From Chryseobacterium sp. JAH (GTDB lineage: Bacteria > Bacteroidota > Bacteroidia > Flavobacteriales > Weeksellaceae), in assembly GCF_001507335.1 (NCBI RefSeq), contig NZ_LMAH01000002.1, forward strand, positions 558,001-622,000: a DNA stretch of 64,000 bases. The letters run 5' to 3'. The notes under the pieces were generated by a model. The model had not been told where the DNA came from and did not search any database. It saw only the letters and a list, made by a program, of their open reading frames with translations. The position numbers and the translations under genes are program-made. Below, one piece after another: positions 49,992 through 59,568 of the stretch. The first letter of the stretch is position 1, and every line of letters starts with the position of its first letter.

Positions 49992-50880
49992 CTTTTCTCA
50001 GGTTTTCAAATTCTATATCCTTTGATGATCTTTTCACAAAGTCTTTGATCTCGTTAAAATCTTTTTCCATTGTCTGCTGATCAGGAAAAGTTTTGGCAAA
50101 TTTCACCAAGTCACCTCGAAAAAAGACATCTTCAATAATTTTCTCATTGTCCTGCGAAATGGTATTGTTTTCTTTCATGAGATGAACCAAATCATCAGTC
50201 AGCAAAACATCTGCAGGAATTCTATACTGTTTTGCGATAAAATTTCTTGAAATATCAATTAGCTCAACATAAAACGAACGAAAATTTCCGTCTTCGATAT
50301 ATTTTTTCTTTTTTAAAGAATCCAGTTCTTTTAACGTCTGATTGGTTGCTACCACAGGAGAATCTTTTGATTTTCTGCCGTATTTAGCAATCATAAAAAT
50401 TGCGATTATGAGGGCAATCAAAGCCAAAGCAGCTAAAATATACCATTTATACAGCTGCCAATAATCTGTCACATCAAGTTTTACATCTTTATTATTCATG
50501 ATATCATTGATGACATCACCTTTTTGGGCTGTGTTCACCACTTCAATCTCGTAAGGAATGGTTTTTAAAACTTTTTCTCCTACCTTAAATTCAAGTTCCG
50601 GAATCGAATAAGTCCCCTCTTCGAACACTGCAAATTCAATACTTCTTTGGTATGAATTGGGTTGAGTGCCGATACTGTCTTTAATTTCCTCCAAATGAAA
50701 AGGGAGCAATTCGTCCTTTGGGGCAGCTTTTACTTCCTGATTGTTGAGATTATCAATTTTCACAGTAAAGCGATTGACTTCACCGAGAGCCAAGGTTTTC
50801 TTTTCAAGATTCGAGGAAAGTATCTGCGAAAAAGCGTTTGCACAGATGAAAAATGATAAGAGTAATACTAATTTTTTCAA
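49984..50880 (-). CDS. Bat-operon membrane protein, unnamed family
   Basis: A 298-residue protein between the DUF58 gene and batA. It has a signal peptide (cleavage near residue 18), a beta-rich region like the BatD repeats (LEKKTLALGEVNRFTVKIDN), one transmembrane helix (about residues 147-167), and a cytosolic tail rich in charged helices. It resembles the DUF4381-type Bat proteins in position and layout. It overlaps batA by 8 bases, so it belongs to the same operon. Confidence 0.82.
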   Translation of the reverse strand: MKKLVLLLSFFICANAFSQILSSNLEKKTLALGEVNRFTVKIDNLNNQEVKAAPKDELLPFHLEEIKDSIGTQPNSYQRSIEFAVFEEGTYSIPELEFKVGEKVLKTIPYEIEVVNTAQKGDVINDIMNNKDVKLDVTDYWQLYKWYILAALALIALIIAIFMIAKYGRKSKDSPVVATNQTLKELDSLKKKKYIEDGNFRSFYVELIDISRNFIAKQYRIPADVLLTDDLVHLMKENNTISQDNEKIIEDVFFRGDLVKFAKTFPDQQTMEKDFNEIKDFVKRSSKDIEFENLRKDV

Positions 50881-50930
50881 TTCTAAATAGTCAATTTCGG
50901 CTACTGCCTAATTTATTTTTTAATTTAAAT

Positions 50931-51794
50931 TTATTTCTTCTGAAAGTAATGATACAACAATTTTGAGTAATCATCGCCAGTACCGATATTCATAAAGCTT
51001 GCTGAACTGTTGGCGAAATCTTCTTCTAAAGCTCTTATTTTCTGCTTTTGAGCTTCAGCAAAAGTATATCTCCATCTTGCGTTTGAAGTATTCACCCAAA
51101 CCTGTTTTCCCGTCTCAACATCGCTGAAAAGTGTATATCCCACGTCAGGAATTTCGTTGTCTTTATCGTCAAAAATTCTCATTCCCAAAAGCTGATGTTT
51201 TTTTGAAGCGACTCTCAACATTTTAGAATCATAAGCATCTCCAAAATCTGAAAGTAAAAACACCAATGATTTTCTTTTGAAAATTCCCATCATGTATTCT
51301 AAAGATTTATCGATTTTAGAAACCGTAGGGACGTAATCTGCCGTCAGAATATTGCTGATAATTGACAAAATATGCTTTCTTCCTTTTTGCGGCGGAATCA
51401 CTTTGTAAACCTTGTCTGCAAATAAAATCAGTCCCACTTTATCATTATTTCCGGCAGCTGAAAACCCTAAGCTTGCCGCTATTTCTGCAACATATTCTCT
51501 TTTCAGCTGGGTTTTTGTTCCGTAATCCATTGAAGCGGAAATATCAACTAAAATCATCATCGTAAGTTCACGCTCCTCCTCCATCACTTTCACGAAAGGC
51601 TCACGAAAACGCGCTGTTTTATTCCAGTCGATTCTGCGGATCTCATCTCCAAACTGATATGGGCGTACTTCAGAAAAAGTCATACCCTGTCCTTTAAAAG
51701 CACTGTGATACTGCCCCATCAAAGAAGCTTCCGTCTTCTTGCGAGTACGGATTTCTATCTGCTTTACTTTTTTTATGATGTCTTTTATCTCCAT
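50931..51794 (-). CDS. DUF58 domain protein (Bat operon)
   Basis: A 287-residue protein. The DUF58 signature FSEVRPYQFGDEIRRIDWNK near residue 38 is followed by a VWA-like fold with DISASMDYG near residue 82 and a C-terminal AEAQKQKIRALEEDF. DUF58 proteins are partners of MoxR ATPases and probably chaperone or assembly factors for the Bat complex. The start is the ATG at 51794, two codons inside a TTG alternative. Confidence 0.92.
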   Translation of the reverse strand: MEIKDIIKKVKQIEIRTRKKTEASLMGQYHSAFKGQGMTFSEVRPYQFGDEIRRIDWNKTARFREPFVKVMEEERELTMMILVDISASMDYGTKTQLKREYVAEIAASLGFSAAGNNDKVGLILFADKVYKVIPPQKGRKHILSIISNILTADYVPTVSKIDKSLEYMMGIFKRKSLVFLLSDFGDAYDSKMLRVASKKHQLLGMRIFDDKDNEIPDVGYTLFSDVETGKQVWVNTSNARWRYTFAEAQKQKIRALEEDFANSSASFMNIGTGDDYSKLLYHYFQKK

Positions 51795-51815
51795 AAACAA
51801 TTTGAAAACATGCTA

Positions 51816-51850
51816 ATTTGAGAATTTGAAAATGCCAAAAAATTCATGAG
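51816..51850. repeat. TTTGAAAATG-type dispersed repeat (copy 2)
   Basis: CTAATTTGAGAATTTGAAAA and following bases consist of AATTTGAAAATG-like units, the reverse complement of the run at 29350-29385. It lies in the gap between the MoxR and DUF58 genes. Confidence 0.35.
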
Positions 51851-51889
51851 AAAATTTTAAGCTGACACATTCTCAGTTTTAAAATTAAA

Positions 51890-52894
51890 TTACGGAGCCT
51901 GAATTTTAGCCAAAATCCTATTCACAATTTCTTCAGAAGTTATTTCTTCAGCTTCTGCCTCAAAAGTCAATCCGATTCTGTGTCTTAAAACATCTTTTGC
52001 CAATTCTTTTACATCTTCAGGAATTACAAAAGCTCTTCCTTTTAAAAATGCATACGCTCTTGAAGCAATGGCCAAGTTGATCGATGCTCTTGGTGATGCT
52101 CCGAAACTGATATAATTTTTCAGTTCAGAAAGACCATATCTTTCAGGGAAACGGGTTGCAAAAACCATATCAAGAATGTATTTCTCAATTTTTTCATCCA
52201 AATAAATCTGGTTGACAATTGACTTTGCTTCAACAATATTTTGTAACGAAATCACAGGTTTTACGTCGTACTGATGAGATGTAGAAACCATTCTCATGAC
52301 CTTTCTTTCATCCTCAAATTCCGGATAATCAATGGTACATTTCAGCATAAAACGGTCGCTTTGCGCTTCCGGCAGAAGATAAGTTCCTTCCTGATCAATC
52401 GGGTTTTGCGTTGCCAACACCAAAAACGGTTTTGGCAAATGCATCGTTTCGTCACCAATCGTCACCTGCTTTTCCTGCATCACCTCTAAAAGTGCTGACT
52501 GCACTTTTGCAGGCGCTCTGTTGATCTCATCTGCAAGCACGAAGTTCGCAAAAACGGGACCTCTTTTTATAGAAAAATCGTTTTCTTTAATATTATAAAT
52601 CATGGTTCCTACAACATCTGCAGGAAGTAAATCCGGCGTAAACTGAATCCTGGAGAAATCACCATGAACAGCTTCTGCCAAGGTTTTTATCGCCAATGTT
52701 TTTGCCAACCCAGGAACTCCTTCAAGCAAAACGTGACCGTTACCGAGCAACCCAACCAAAAGTCGGTCTATCATGTATTCCTGTCCGATAATTACTTTGT
52801 TGATCTCCTGCCTCAAAAGTGAAAAGAAATAATTTTGCTCTCTTACTTTTTCCGTGAGTTGACGAATGTCTTCTGCTTGATATGAATCTGACAT
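51890..52894 (-). CDS. MoxR family AAA ATPase (Bat operon)
   Basis: A 334-residue AAA+ ATPase. Walker A-type LEGVPGLAKTLAIKTLA near residue 58, Walker B NFVLADEINRAPAKVQSALL near residue 119, sensor 1 VLATQNPIDQEGTY near residue 156, and the MoxR sensor 2 area GASPRASINLAIA near residue 268 are intact. MoxR ATPases act as chaperones for assembly of protein complexes with VWA-containing partners, here DUF58, BatA and BatB. It is the first gene of the operon and 95 bases upstream of the DUF58 gene. Confidence 0.95.
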   Translation of the reverse strand: MSDSYQAEDIRQLTEKVREQNYFFSLLRQEINKVIIGQEYMIDRLLVGLLGNGHVLLEGVPGLAKTLAIKTLAEAVHGDFSRIQFTPDLLPADVVGTMIYNIKENDFSIKRGPVFANFVLADEINRAPAKVQSALLEVMQEKQVTIGDETMHLPKPFLVLATQNPIDQEGTYLLPEAQSDRFMLKCTIDYPEFEDERKVMRMVSTSHQYDVKPVISLQNIVEAKSIVNQIYLDEKIEKYILDMVFATRFPERYGLSELKNYISFGASPRASINLAIASRAYAFLKGRAFVIPEDVKELAKDVLRHRIGLTFEAEAEEITSEEIVNRILAKIQAP

Positions 52895-53094
52895 AGTTTA
52901 AATTAAAATAAGTGGTAAATTTCTGATAAATACTTGCACTAATCAACACAATGAATGCCATTTTTGAGTTAAAATTTGTTAAATATTACAGTCACTCAGA
53001 CAGATTCGGAATCACATAAATCATTAATTGCATTTCTTTTATTTATAAAATCATAAAAAATACATAAATTTTACTTTAAACCCCTGTTCAAAAA

Positions 53095-53125
53095 TTGTCA
53101 TTTTCAGTTTATTAAACTATTTTTG
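53095..53125 (+). promoter_or_regulatory. Promoter of the DinB-like gene
   Basis: TTG (53095-53097), a 20-base spacer and TATTTTTG (53118-53125), a perfect TAnnTTTG box, 19 bases before the ATG. Confidence 0.65.
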
Positions 53126-53144
53126 GTGATTAAATTTTTGAAAC

Positions 53145-53615
53145 ATGAATTATCATTTTCAAGCTCACAGACAGGTTAGAAAAAACCTTTTGGATATCTT
53201 GCGGGACACTTCTCACGAAGACCTTTTATTAATCCCCGATGGTTTTAATAACAATCTGTATTGGAATATTGCCCACACCGTTGCCACACAGCAATTGCTG
53301 CATTATTACCTAAGCGGAAATCCGTTCAGAATTGATAATTACTGGATTGAAACTTACAAAAAAGGAACAATGCCCAATCTGAATGTGCAGAAGTCTGAAG
53401 TAGAAGATTTGGAATTTCTCTTAACTGAAACTTCAAAGATTTTAATGAAGGATTACGACAGTGATTTCTTTTCAGATTACACGCCCTATACCACAAGTTT
53501 TGGCATGGATCTGAAAAGCATTCAGGACGCAATCATTTTCAACAACATGCATGAAAGCCTACATTACGGCTATGCAATGGCGCAAAAGAGAGCTATTTTA
53601 GGAGAGAAATTCTAA
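53145..53615 (+). CDS. DinB family protein
   Basis: A 156-residue four-helix-bundle protein. His residues that can bind a metal appear in WNIAHTVATQQLLHYYLSG near residue 46 and in MHESLHYGYAMAQKRAIL near residue 136, the usual three-His arrangement of DinB/YfiT proteins. Members act as thiol-dependent transferases (for example bacillithiol transferases) or have unknown roles. The YpdA bacillithiol reductase gene elsewhere in the window (62483) fits a bacillithiol setting. Confidence 0.88.
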   Translation: MNYHFQAHRQVRKNLLDILRDTSHEDLLLIPDGFNNNLYWNIAHTVATQQLLHYYLSGNPFRIDNYWIETYKKGTMPNLNVQKSEVEDLEFLLTETSKILMKDYDSDFFSDYTPYTTSFGMDLKSIQDAIIFNNMHESLHYGYAMAQKRAILGEKF

Positions 53616-53689
53616 ACGAGCCGCGGAAAAAGAATCAAGTAAAAAGTGAAAGAGACACTTTTATTCATTTAAATAATAAATATAAAATT

Positions 53690-54490
53690 TTGGAAGATTT
53701 TCAACATAAAAACTCAAAACCTGAATTCAGAAATTCAGAGCCTAGTAAAAAGGATGATTTCATTTTCGGACTACGTCCCGTATTAGAAGCTATTGAAGCA
53801 GGAAAAACGATTGATAAAATCTTTGTGCAAAACGCTTTGCAGGGAGAGATATATGCAGAACTGAAGGCGGTTTTAGCAAAATATAAAATTCGTCCTAACT
53901 ATGTTCCTGTTGAAAAACTGAACCGTTTTACAAGAAAAAACCACCAGGGTGTAGTCGCATTTATTTCAGATGTGCCTTTTCACAAAATTGAAAATATTAT
54001 TCCAGAATTATTTGAGGAAGGAAAAGTACCTTTTATCTTGATTTTAGACAGACTAACTGACGTGAGAAACTTCGGGGCTATCTGCAGAACAGCAGAATGT
54101 GTGGGAATTCACGCGGTTGTCATTCCGGAGAAAGGTGGAGCACCAATCAATTCTGATGCAATCAAAACTTCTGCGGGAGCGATGTATAATATCAAAATCT
54201 GCAAAGAAAATAATTTGGCTCACGTTGTTGATTACCTTCAGCAAAGCGGAGTTTCTGTATTTTCAGCAACCGAAAAGGCGCAAAAATTGATTTACGACGT
54301 CAACTTCACTGAACCTTGCGCAATCGTTATGGGGAATGAAGAAACAGGAATTTCAAAAGAAGTTCTTCATCATTCAGACGAAAAAATAAAACTTCCAATT
54401 GAAGGAAAAACTCAGTCACTGAACGTTTCTGTAGCTTGTGGAGCAATTCTTTACGAAGCGATGAGACAAAAATTAGTAAAAATCAATTAA
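53690..54490 (+). CDS. rlmB: 23S rRNA (guanosine-2'-O)-methyltransferase RlmB-like
   Basis: A 266-residue SpoU-family methyltransferase. Residues 24-95 form the substrate-binding N domain (DDFIFGLRPVLEAIEAGKTI); the SPOUT core follows with ILDRLTDVRNFGAICRTAEC near residue 123, the SAM-binding AIVMGNEETGIS near residue 221 and the C-terminal KLPIEGKTQSLNVSVACGAI. It probably 2'-O-methylates G2251 of 23S rRNA. Translation starts at TTG; no in-frame ATG is suitably placed. Another SpoU member is possible but this N domain favours RlmB/TrmH group 3. Confidence 0.93.
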   Translation: MEDFQHKNSKPEFRNSEPSKKDDFIFGLRPVLEAIEAGKTIDKIFVQNALQGEIYAELKAVLAKYKIRPNYVPVEKLNRFTRKNHQGVVAFISDVPFHKIENIIPELFEEGKVPFILILDRLTDVRNFGAICRTAECVGIHAVVIPEKGGAPINSDAIKTSAGAMYNIKICKENNLAHVVDYLQQSGVSVFSATEKAQKLIYDVNFTEPCAIVMGNEETGISKEVLHHSDEKIKLPIEGKTQSLNVSVACGAILYEAMRQKLVKIN

Positions 54491-54555
54491 AATTTAAAAA
54501 GGTATTTTTTTTCCCAATCTAAAAGAAGGAATTTCTCAAAAATCGAATTCTATTT

Positions 54556-55602
54556 ATGAAAAATATAGCAGCAATAGCACTCATCTCTTTAGCGATCGTT
54601 TCTTGTAAAAAAGAGACGGCAACCATTACCAAAGTTGACCCAAAAACCGGAAAAACCATTACCGTAGAGGTTCCGGCAGATTCTGTGAACAAAGTGCAGG
54701 CAAACCCGGCCATCAAAGATTCTTTGGGCGTTTTTACACAATCATTTAAATTAGAAAAGGGTAAAACATATCCTCTTACGACTTACCAAAGAGACGTTAA
54801 AACAATGACTGATCCACAGGGGAAAACCTTGAATGGAACCAGCGAATCTACTGATGAAATGAGCTTTACAGTAAATGATGTGAAAGGTGGAATTTACGAT
54901 ATCACCATCAATCTTATTGGAAAAAGAAGCTCTCAAAGTGCTGATGGTAAAACGATTGTTGTTGATACGAAACTTCCAATTCCTAAAGAGGATAATCTGA
55001 AAATGATTTGGAATGTAAACCGTGCGTTGACTGGTAACAAACTGAACATGAAGATGGACAGCAAAGGAAATGTAATCTCAATTACTGGTTTTGATGCAAT
55101 CTATACCAAAATTTCAAATGCGCTTGGAAAATTGATAAAAGATGCCAACCAGAAAGCAAGTGCTGTAGCAGGTCTTAAACAAAGCTTTAATGAAAAAGTT
55201 CTAAAAGATCAGTTTGCTAAAAATTTAACAATTATCCCTAAAAAAGGAGTGAAAATTGGTGAAAAATGGTCTACAAGTGAGAATGCTGATGAAAGTGGAA
55301 AATTCAAAGTAGTTTCTAATTATGTGCTGAAAAGTGTAGGAAATGGAATCGCTGAAATTTCTATCACTGGAGGAATTCCCAAAAAAGAGGAGAAAAAATC
55401 TCAAGGCGAAATGACGCACAGCATGAGCAGCGAATTGGCACAAAACGGAACGATTAAATTTGACCAAAATACAGGCTGGATTACCCATCAGAATATCAAT
55501 GTAAAAACCACTCAGGTGGAAACGATTTCAGACGGAAAGCAGTCTCAGAGTATGAAGAGCGTTTCAAATTCTTCTGTAATGGTGAATCCGTCTGGAAAGT
55601 AA
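54556..55602 (+). CDS. DUF6263 family lipoprotein
   Basis: A 348-residue lipoprotein (signal ending LAIVSC, Cys near residue 17) followed by a Lys/Thr-rich region. The large C-terminal part (SFKLEKGKTYPLTTYQRDVK and a KKGVKIGEKWSTSENAD block near residue 230) fits DUF6263, a widespread Bacteroidota family with no known role. It is probably a surface or periplasmic structural or binding protein. It stands 65 bases after rlmB. Confidence 0.85.
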   Translation: MKNIAAIALISLAIVSCKKETATITKVDPKTGKTITVEVPADSVNKVQANPAIKDSLGVFTQSFKLEKGKTYPLTTYQRDVKTMTDPQGKTLNGTSESTDEMSFTVNDVKGGIYDITINLIGKRSSQSADGKTIVVDTKLPIPKEDNLKMIWNVNRALTGNKLNMKMDSKGNVISITGFDAIYTKISNALGKLIKDANQKASAVAGLKQSFNEKVLKDQFAKNLTIIPKKGVKIGEKWSTSENADESGKFKVVSNYVLKSVGNGIAEISITGGIPKKEEKKSQGEMTHSMSSELAQNGTIKFDQNTGWITHQNINVKTTQVETISDGKQSQSMKSVSNSSVMVNPSGK

Positions 55603-55615
55603 TATTTTACATTTA

Positions 55616-56236
55616 ATGAAAAATATTATAGTTGTCTTCTTTCTTCTAATTTCAGATTTTGTGTTCTCACAATCTGGTTTTGAAAAAGGAGAATTCATTA
55701 CAAAAGATGATGAAAAAATTGAATGTCTAATCAGCAAATCTCTTTATAGATATGCTCCCGATTATTTAGTATTTAAAAAATTTGAAAACGCACCCACAGA
55801 AAACATTTCCACCAAAAATTTAAAACAATTTTGGGTAGGTAAGAAAAAATTTATCTTCGTAGAGGTAATGATAGATATGTCTGCGTCATCGAACAATATT
55901 CCTTTACTTTCAACAAATCCAAATTTTGAAAACAATTTGGAAATGAGATGGCTAGAAGTTTTACTAACAGGCAAAATAAATCTCTACAAGTTTTATAAAA
56001 ATGAGGTGGTAAGATTTTTTTATAAAAAAGAATCCGAAAAAGAAATAATACCTCTAAATTTTAAAGAATATTTGGCGGACAATACAATCATGCGTAACGA
56101 AGAATATAAAAAACAATTGGTAGAATTATTTTCAGGCTTTCCAAACATTAGTAAGAATGAAATTAATAAATTACCCTACAGAGAAACTCAAATGAAGAAG
56201 ATTTTTGATATTTACAATAATGTTGGAAAAAATTAA
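55616..56236 (+). CDS. Exported protein of unknown function
   Basis: A 206-residue protein with a signal peptide (KNIIVVFFLLISDFVFS). The mature part is basic and hydrophobic-aromatic, with FEKGEFITKDDEKIECLISK near residue 22 and KLPYRETQMKKIFDIYNN near the end. Such proteins are common, unnamed Bacteroidota families. It starts 13 bases after the DUF6263 gene and may share its transcript. Confidence 0.7.
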   Translation: MKNIIVVFFLLISDFVFSQSGFEKGEFITKDDEKIECLISKSLYRYAPDYLVFKKFENAPTENISTKNLKQFWVGKKKFIFVEVMIDMSASSNNIPLLSTNPNFENNLEMRWLEVLLTGKINLYKFYKNEVVRFFYKKESEKEIIPLNFKEYLADNTIMRNEEYKKQLVELFSGFPNISKNEINKLPYRETQMKKIFDIYNNVGKN

Positions 56237-56321
56237 TATTGAAAAATTAATATATTCTCCAGATTGAGAATATTTATGTAGGGCAAACTAAAAATTTTAG
56301 TAAAATATAAATTTAAACGTA

Positions 56322-56555
56322 ATGAAATACTTATTCGAATTCGTCCTCATCACGATAATACTATTTTTCGTTTGGAATATTCTGAAAAGAATTTTTTTCA
56401 ACAAATTTTATAAATATACAGGCTTCAAACCTCAAGAGCGAGCTCAGAAAGAGAATATCAAAAACTCAAATACTAATATTGAAAAAAAAGTAAAATGGGA
56501 CGCAGAGACTGTGGACTATGAGGAAATAAAAGATAAAAACAGTTCGAAACATTAA
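56322..56555 (+). CDS. DUF4834 family membrane protein
   Basis: A 77-residue protein with one N-terminal transmembrane helix (FEFVLITIILFFVWNILK) and a charged tail ending KVKWDAETVDYEEIKDK, which matches the DUF4834 pattern. Function unknown. It lies 107 bases upstream of the YfhO gene, a pairing I recall as common in Flavobacteriia. Confidence 0.75.
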   Translation: MKYLFEFVLITIILFFVWNILKRIFFNKFYKYTGFKPQERAQKENIKNSNTNIEKKVKWDAETVDYEEIKDKNSSKH

Positions 56556-56662
56556 AGCATAACTTTACCGTAAAAGGAATTTTTACATTTTGTAATCTAA
56601 AAAATTCAGCAAAATATTCTGTTTCTTTGGCGGTTAAAAAAAATATCAACTCAATAACCAAA

Positions 56663-59203
56663 ATGGCGAAAAATAAAAACTTAATTTACATTGCAATTTC
56701 TATCGTTGCATTCTTAGTTTTAGCATTTTTATATTCCACTCCTGTATTTACCGGGAAGCAGCTTTTTCAGCATGATATCGTTCAGTATCGAGGGGGAGCG
56801 AAAGAACTTATTGACTACAGAGACAGTTACGATAAAGAAACGTATTGGAGTGATTCTATGTTTGGCGGTATGCCTACCTACCAGATGGGAAGCCGTTTTG
56901 AAGGTGATATTATTAAAAAATTAGACAGCTATCTGAATATTCTTCCTAGACCTGTCAACTACTTATTTCTTTTATTTTCTGGATTTTTCCTATTGGGAAT
57001 GGTTGCCGTGAGAAACTGGAAATATGCGCTTTTGGGAGCAACATTTTTCGGGCTCTCCACCTATTTCTACATCATCATTGCCGCCGGACACAACGGAAAA
57101 GTCAATACCATTGAATATTTCGCACCGCTTTTAGCTGGAATTTTGTTGGTGTATATCAGAAAAAAATACGTCCTCGGATTTATTGTCACTACCCTATTCT
57201 TCGGATTGCAGGTGGCTGCCAATCATCCACAGATGACCTACTATTTATTTTTAGGACTTGGATTTTTATTTTTATCCGAATTGATAAGAGCCATTCAAAA
57301 GAAAACTCCGATGAAGCATTTTCTGATTTCGTCAGGAATTATTGCAGGTGCGTTAGCCATTGGTGTCGGAATGAATTCTCAACGAATCATGGCCAACTCT
57401 GAATACATCAAAGAAACAGTCAGAGGAAAACAGATTTTAAATACAGAAAGCCACACCGCCGGAAATTCGGGGATGGATAAAGAAAGCATTCTGATGTGGA
57501 GCTATAGTAAGCTGGAAACCCTGAACCTTTTCATCCCAAGATTAATGGGAGGTGGAAGCCAAGAGCCTGAGGGAAAGGAAATGATGGAAAATATACAGCA
57601 ACTGGTACAAGAAAACGTCACTTCGCAAGCTGAATATGACAGAATTTCTAAAGGTTTTGGCAGCATTACCTATTGGGGTGACCAGCCCGGAACTTCGGGA
57701 CCCGCTTATCAGGGAGCAATTGTATGTTTTTTAGCTCTTTTAGGATTCTTTTTTGCCTGGAAAAAATACCGTTACTGGATTCTTGGAGCAACAGTTCTTA
57801 CCATTCTACTGGCCTGGGGAAGCAACTTCATGCCGCTTTCAGATTTCTTCATCGATTACGTTCCTTTTTACAGTAAATTCAGAGCACCATCTTCGATTTT
57901 GGTTGTGGTGGAATTATTATTCCCACTAGTTGCAATTATCGGACTGTACAGGTTTTATACAGATTCAACTTTAGAGGAAGATTACAAAAAGAAAATTCTA
58001 ACGTATGTGAGTGGTGGAGTTTTAGGCTTAACTTTATTATTTATTGTTTTCGGAAAAGCTTTATTAGGTTTTCATACGGCTAACGAAAAAACATATTTGC
58101 CTCCATTTTTACTCGATTATCTATCAGAAGAAAGATTCAAATTATTTAGGATTGATGCGATAAAAGCGCTACTCTATGTAGGAATCACTGCAGCGGTTTT
58201 ATTTTTTAGCTTAAAACAGAAACTCAATCAGAATGTTGCATTACTCATTATCGGTGCGGTAAGTTTATTTGATTTGTGGACAGTCAACAAACGTTATCTT
58301 AATGACGAAAATTACGTTGATAAAATATTTGCTGAAAATCCATTCCAGACCGAAGGTTCAGATTATTTGGCTGAAAAAGTAGGTGATAATCCAAATTTAC
58401 AATCTATTTTGGCAAGCATTCCAGTCAATAAAACTTTGGAAACTATTGCTGAAAAAGACAAAAAACATTACAGAGTTTACAATCAGGTTTTAGGTGTAAC
58501 CAGTGAGACCAATACATCTTATTTTAAATCTTCCATTGGTGGCTACCATGCAGTGAAATTGAGACGTTATGATGATTTGTTGAATGAATACATTTCAAAT
58601 GCAGACAGTGTAAAAACACCAAAAATCCTGAATTTACTGAATACCAAATACATGATTTTCGGTAATCCGCAGGAGCCACAGGTTGTTCCGAATCCTAATG
58701 CCAACGGAAACGCGTGGTTTGTTGCTGATCTAAAATTTGTAAATACTCCAGACGAAGAAATAAAATCACTTGGAAGTATCAATTCTAAGAAAACTGCAGT
58801 TATCAACGTTTCAGATAAAGGTTATTTGAACGGAAAACAGGTTCAGGCAGATTCCACAGCTTCCATTAATTTAACGAAATATGAAGCTAATGAATTGGAA
58901 TTTAAATCTCAGTCTAAAACGCCACAGCTAGCTGTTTTTTCAGAGATTTATTATCCACATGGTTGGAAAATGTTTGTGGACGAAAAAGAAGTTCCATACA
59001 TCAAGGCTGATTATTTGTTGCGTGCAGTACACGTTCCAGCTGGAGAACACAGTATCAGAATGGTTTTTGAGCCTGAGGTTATTGCTACAGGAAAATGGAT
59101 TTCTTTATTATGTTTCGGATTGTTTGTCGTTTTAAGCGCTTTTGGAATTTTCTGGCTGAATAAAAGCAAAAAGAAAGAAGTTTTGATTGAAGAAAAGATT
59201 TAA
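56663..59203 (+). CDS. YfhO family membrane protein
   Basis: An 846-residue multi-spanning protein with about 13 transmembrane helices, extracellular loops and a C-terminal beta domain (QLAVFSEIYYPHGWKMFVDE near residue 755). Conserved YFAPLLAGIL, YRGGAKEL and the FGGMPTYQMGSR loop near residue 75 fit YfhO, which has a GT-C-like fold and modifies polysaccharides or teichoic-like polymers with sugars. The start at 56663 avoids an upstream TTG. The nearby glycosyltransferase (59626) may work in the same glycan pathway. Confidence 0.9.
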   Translation: MAKNKNLIYIAISIVAFLVLAFLYSTPVFTGKQLFQHDIVQYRGGAKELIDYRDSYDKETYWSDSMFGGMPTYQMGSRFEGDIIKKLDSYLNILPRPVNYLFLLFSGFFLLGMVAVRNWKYALLGATFFGLSTYFYIIIAAGHNGKVNTIEYFAPLLAGILLVYIRKKYVLGFIVTTLFFGLQVAANHPQMTYYLFLGLGFLFLSELIRAIQKKTPMKHFLISSGIIAGALAIGVGMNSQRIMANSEYIKETVRGKQILNTESHTAGNSGMDKESILMWSYSKLETLNLFIPRLMGGGSQEPEGKEMMENIQQLVQENVTSQAEYDRISKGFGSITYWGDQPGTSGPAYQGAIVCFLALLGFFFAWKKYRYWILGATVLTILLAWGSNFMPLSDFFIDYVPFYSKFRAPSSILVVVELLFPLVAIIGLYRFYTDSTLEEDYKKKILTYVSGGVLGLTLLFIVFGKALLGFHTANEKTYLPPFLLDYLSEERFKLFRIDAIKALLYVGITAAVLFFSLKQKLNQNVALLIIGAVSLFDLWTVNKRYLNDENYVDKIFAENPFQTEGSDYLAEKVGDNPNLQSILASIPVNKTLETIAEKDKKHYRVYNQVLGVTSETNTSYFKSSIGGYHAVKLRRYDDLLNEYISNADSVKTPKILNLLNTKYMIFGNPQEPQVVPNPNANGNAWFVADLKFVNTPDEEIKSLGSINSKKTAVINVSDKGYLNGKQVQADSTASINLTKYEANELEFKSQSKTPQLAVFSEIYYPHGWKMFVDEKEVPYIKADYLLRAVHVPAGEHSIRMVFEPEVIATGKWISLLCFGLFVVLSAFGIFWLNKSKKKEVLIEEKI

Positions 59204-59208
59204 CATTC

Positions 59209-59247
59209 TGTCATTCTGAACGGAGCAAAGCGAAGTGAAGAATCTCA
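59209..59247 (+). repeat. Left inverted repeat of the GIY-YIG element
   Basis: TGTCATTCTGAACGGAGCAA is the start of a 39-base repeat running to CTCA at 59247. Its reverse complement matches 59569-59607 at 37 of 39 positions. It begins 5 bases after the YfhO stop codon. Confidence 0.9.
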
Positions 59248-59262
59248 ATAATATCTTAAAAA

Positions 59263-59568
59263 ATGAAAACTTTAGGAACTCATAATTACTACGTTTATAT
59301 TTTAACTAATAAAATATAAACGGTATTGTATACAGGAGTAACTAATGACTTAAAAATTAGATTGTACTGGCATCAAAATCCTGAAGCAATTGATAAACAT
59401 TTCACCACGAAATATAAATGCTTTTATTTAATCTACTTTGAGCAATTTAATGATATTGAAACTGCAATCAAAAGAGAAAAGCAAATAAAAGGTTGGACAA
59501 GAATTAAAAAAAACAACCTAATAAAAGAATTTAATCCTACTTGGAAATTTTTGAATGATGAAATTTAA
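59263..59568 (+). pseudogene. GIY-YIG nuclease, interrupted by an in-frame stop
   Basis: The reading frame starts at ATG 59263 (MKTLGTHNYYVYILTNKI), meets TAA at 59317-59319, and continues as TVLYTGVTNDLKIRLYWHQN to 59568. Both halves belong to one GIY-YIG domain: YYVYILTN and LYTGVTND are its two motifs, and the C-terminal REKQIKGWTRIKK is typical. A single change (TAA for a sense codon such as AAA) would restore it. Translation from a downstream TTG would lose the first catalytic strand. Calls it a pseudogene, unless the stop is read through. Confidence 0.88.

Noticed and set aside
59326..59568. GIY-YIG gene starting at TTG 59326
   Set aside because: This start would omit the first catalytic strand (YYVYILTN), which lies upstream in the same frame across a stop codon; a disrupted full-length gene is the better reading.
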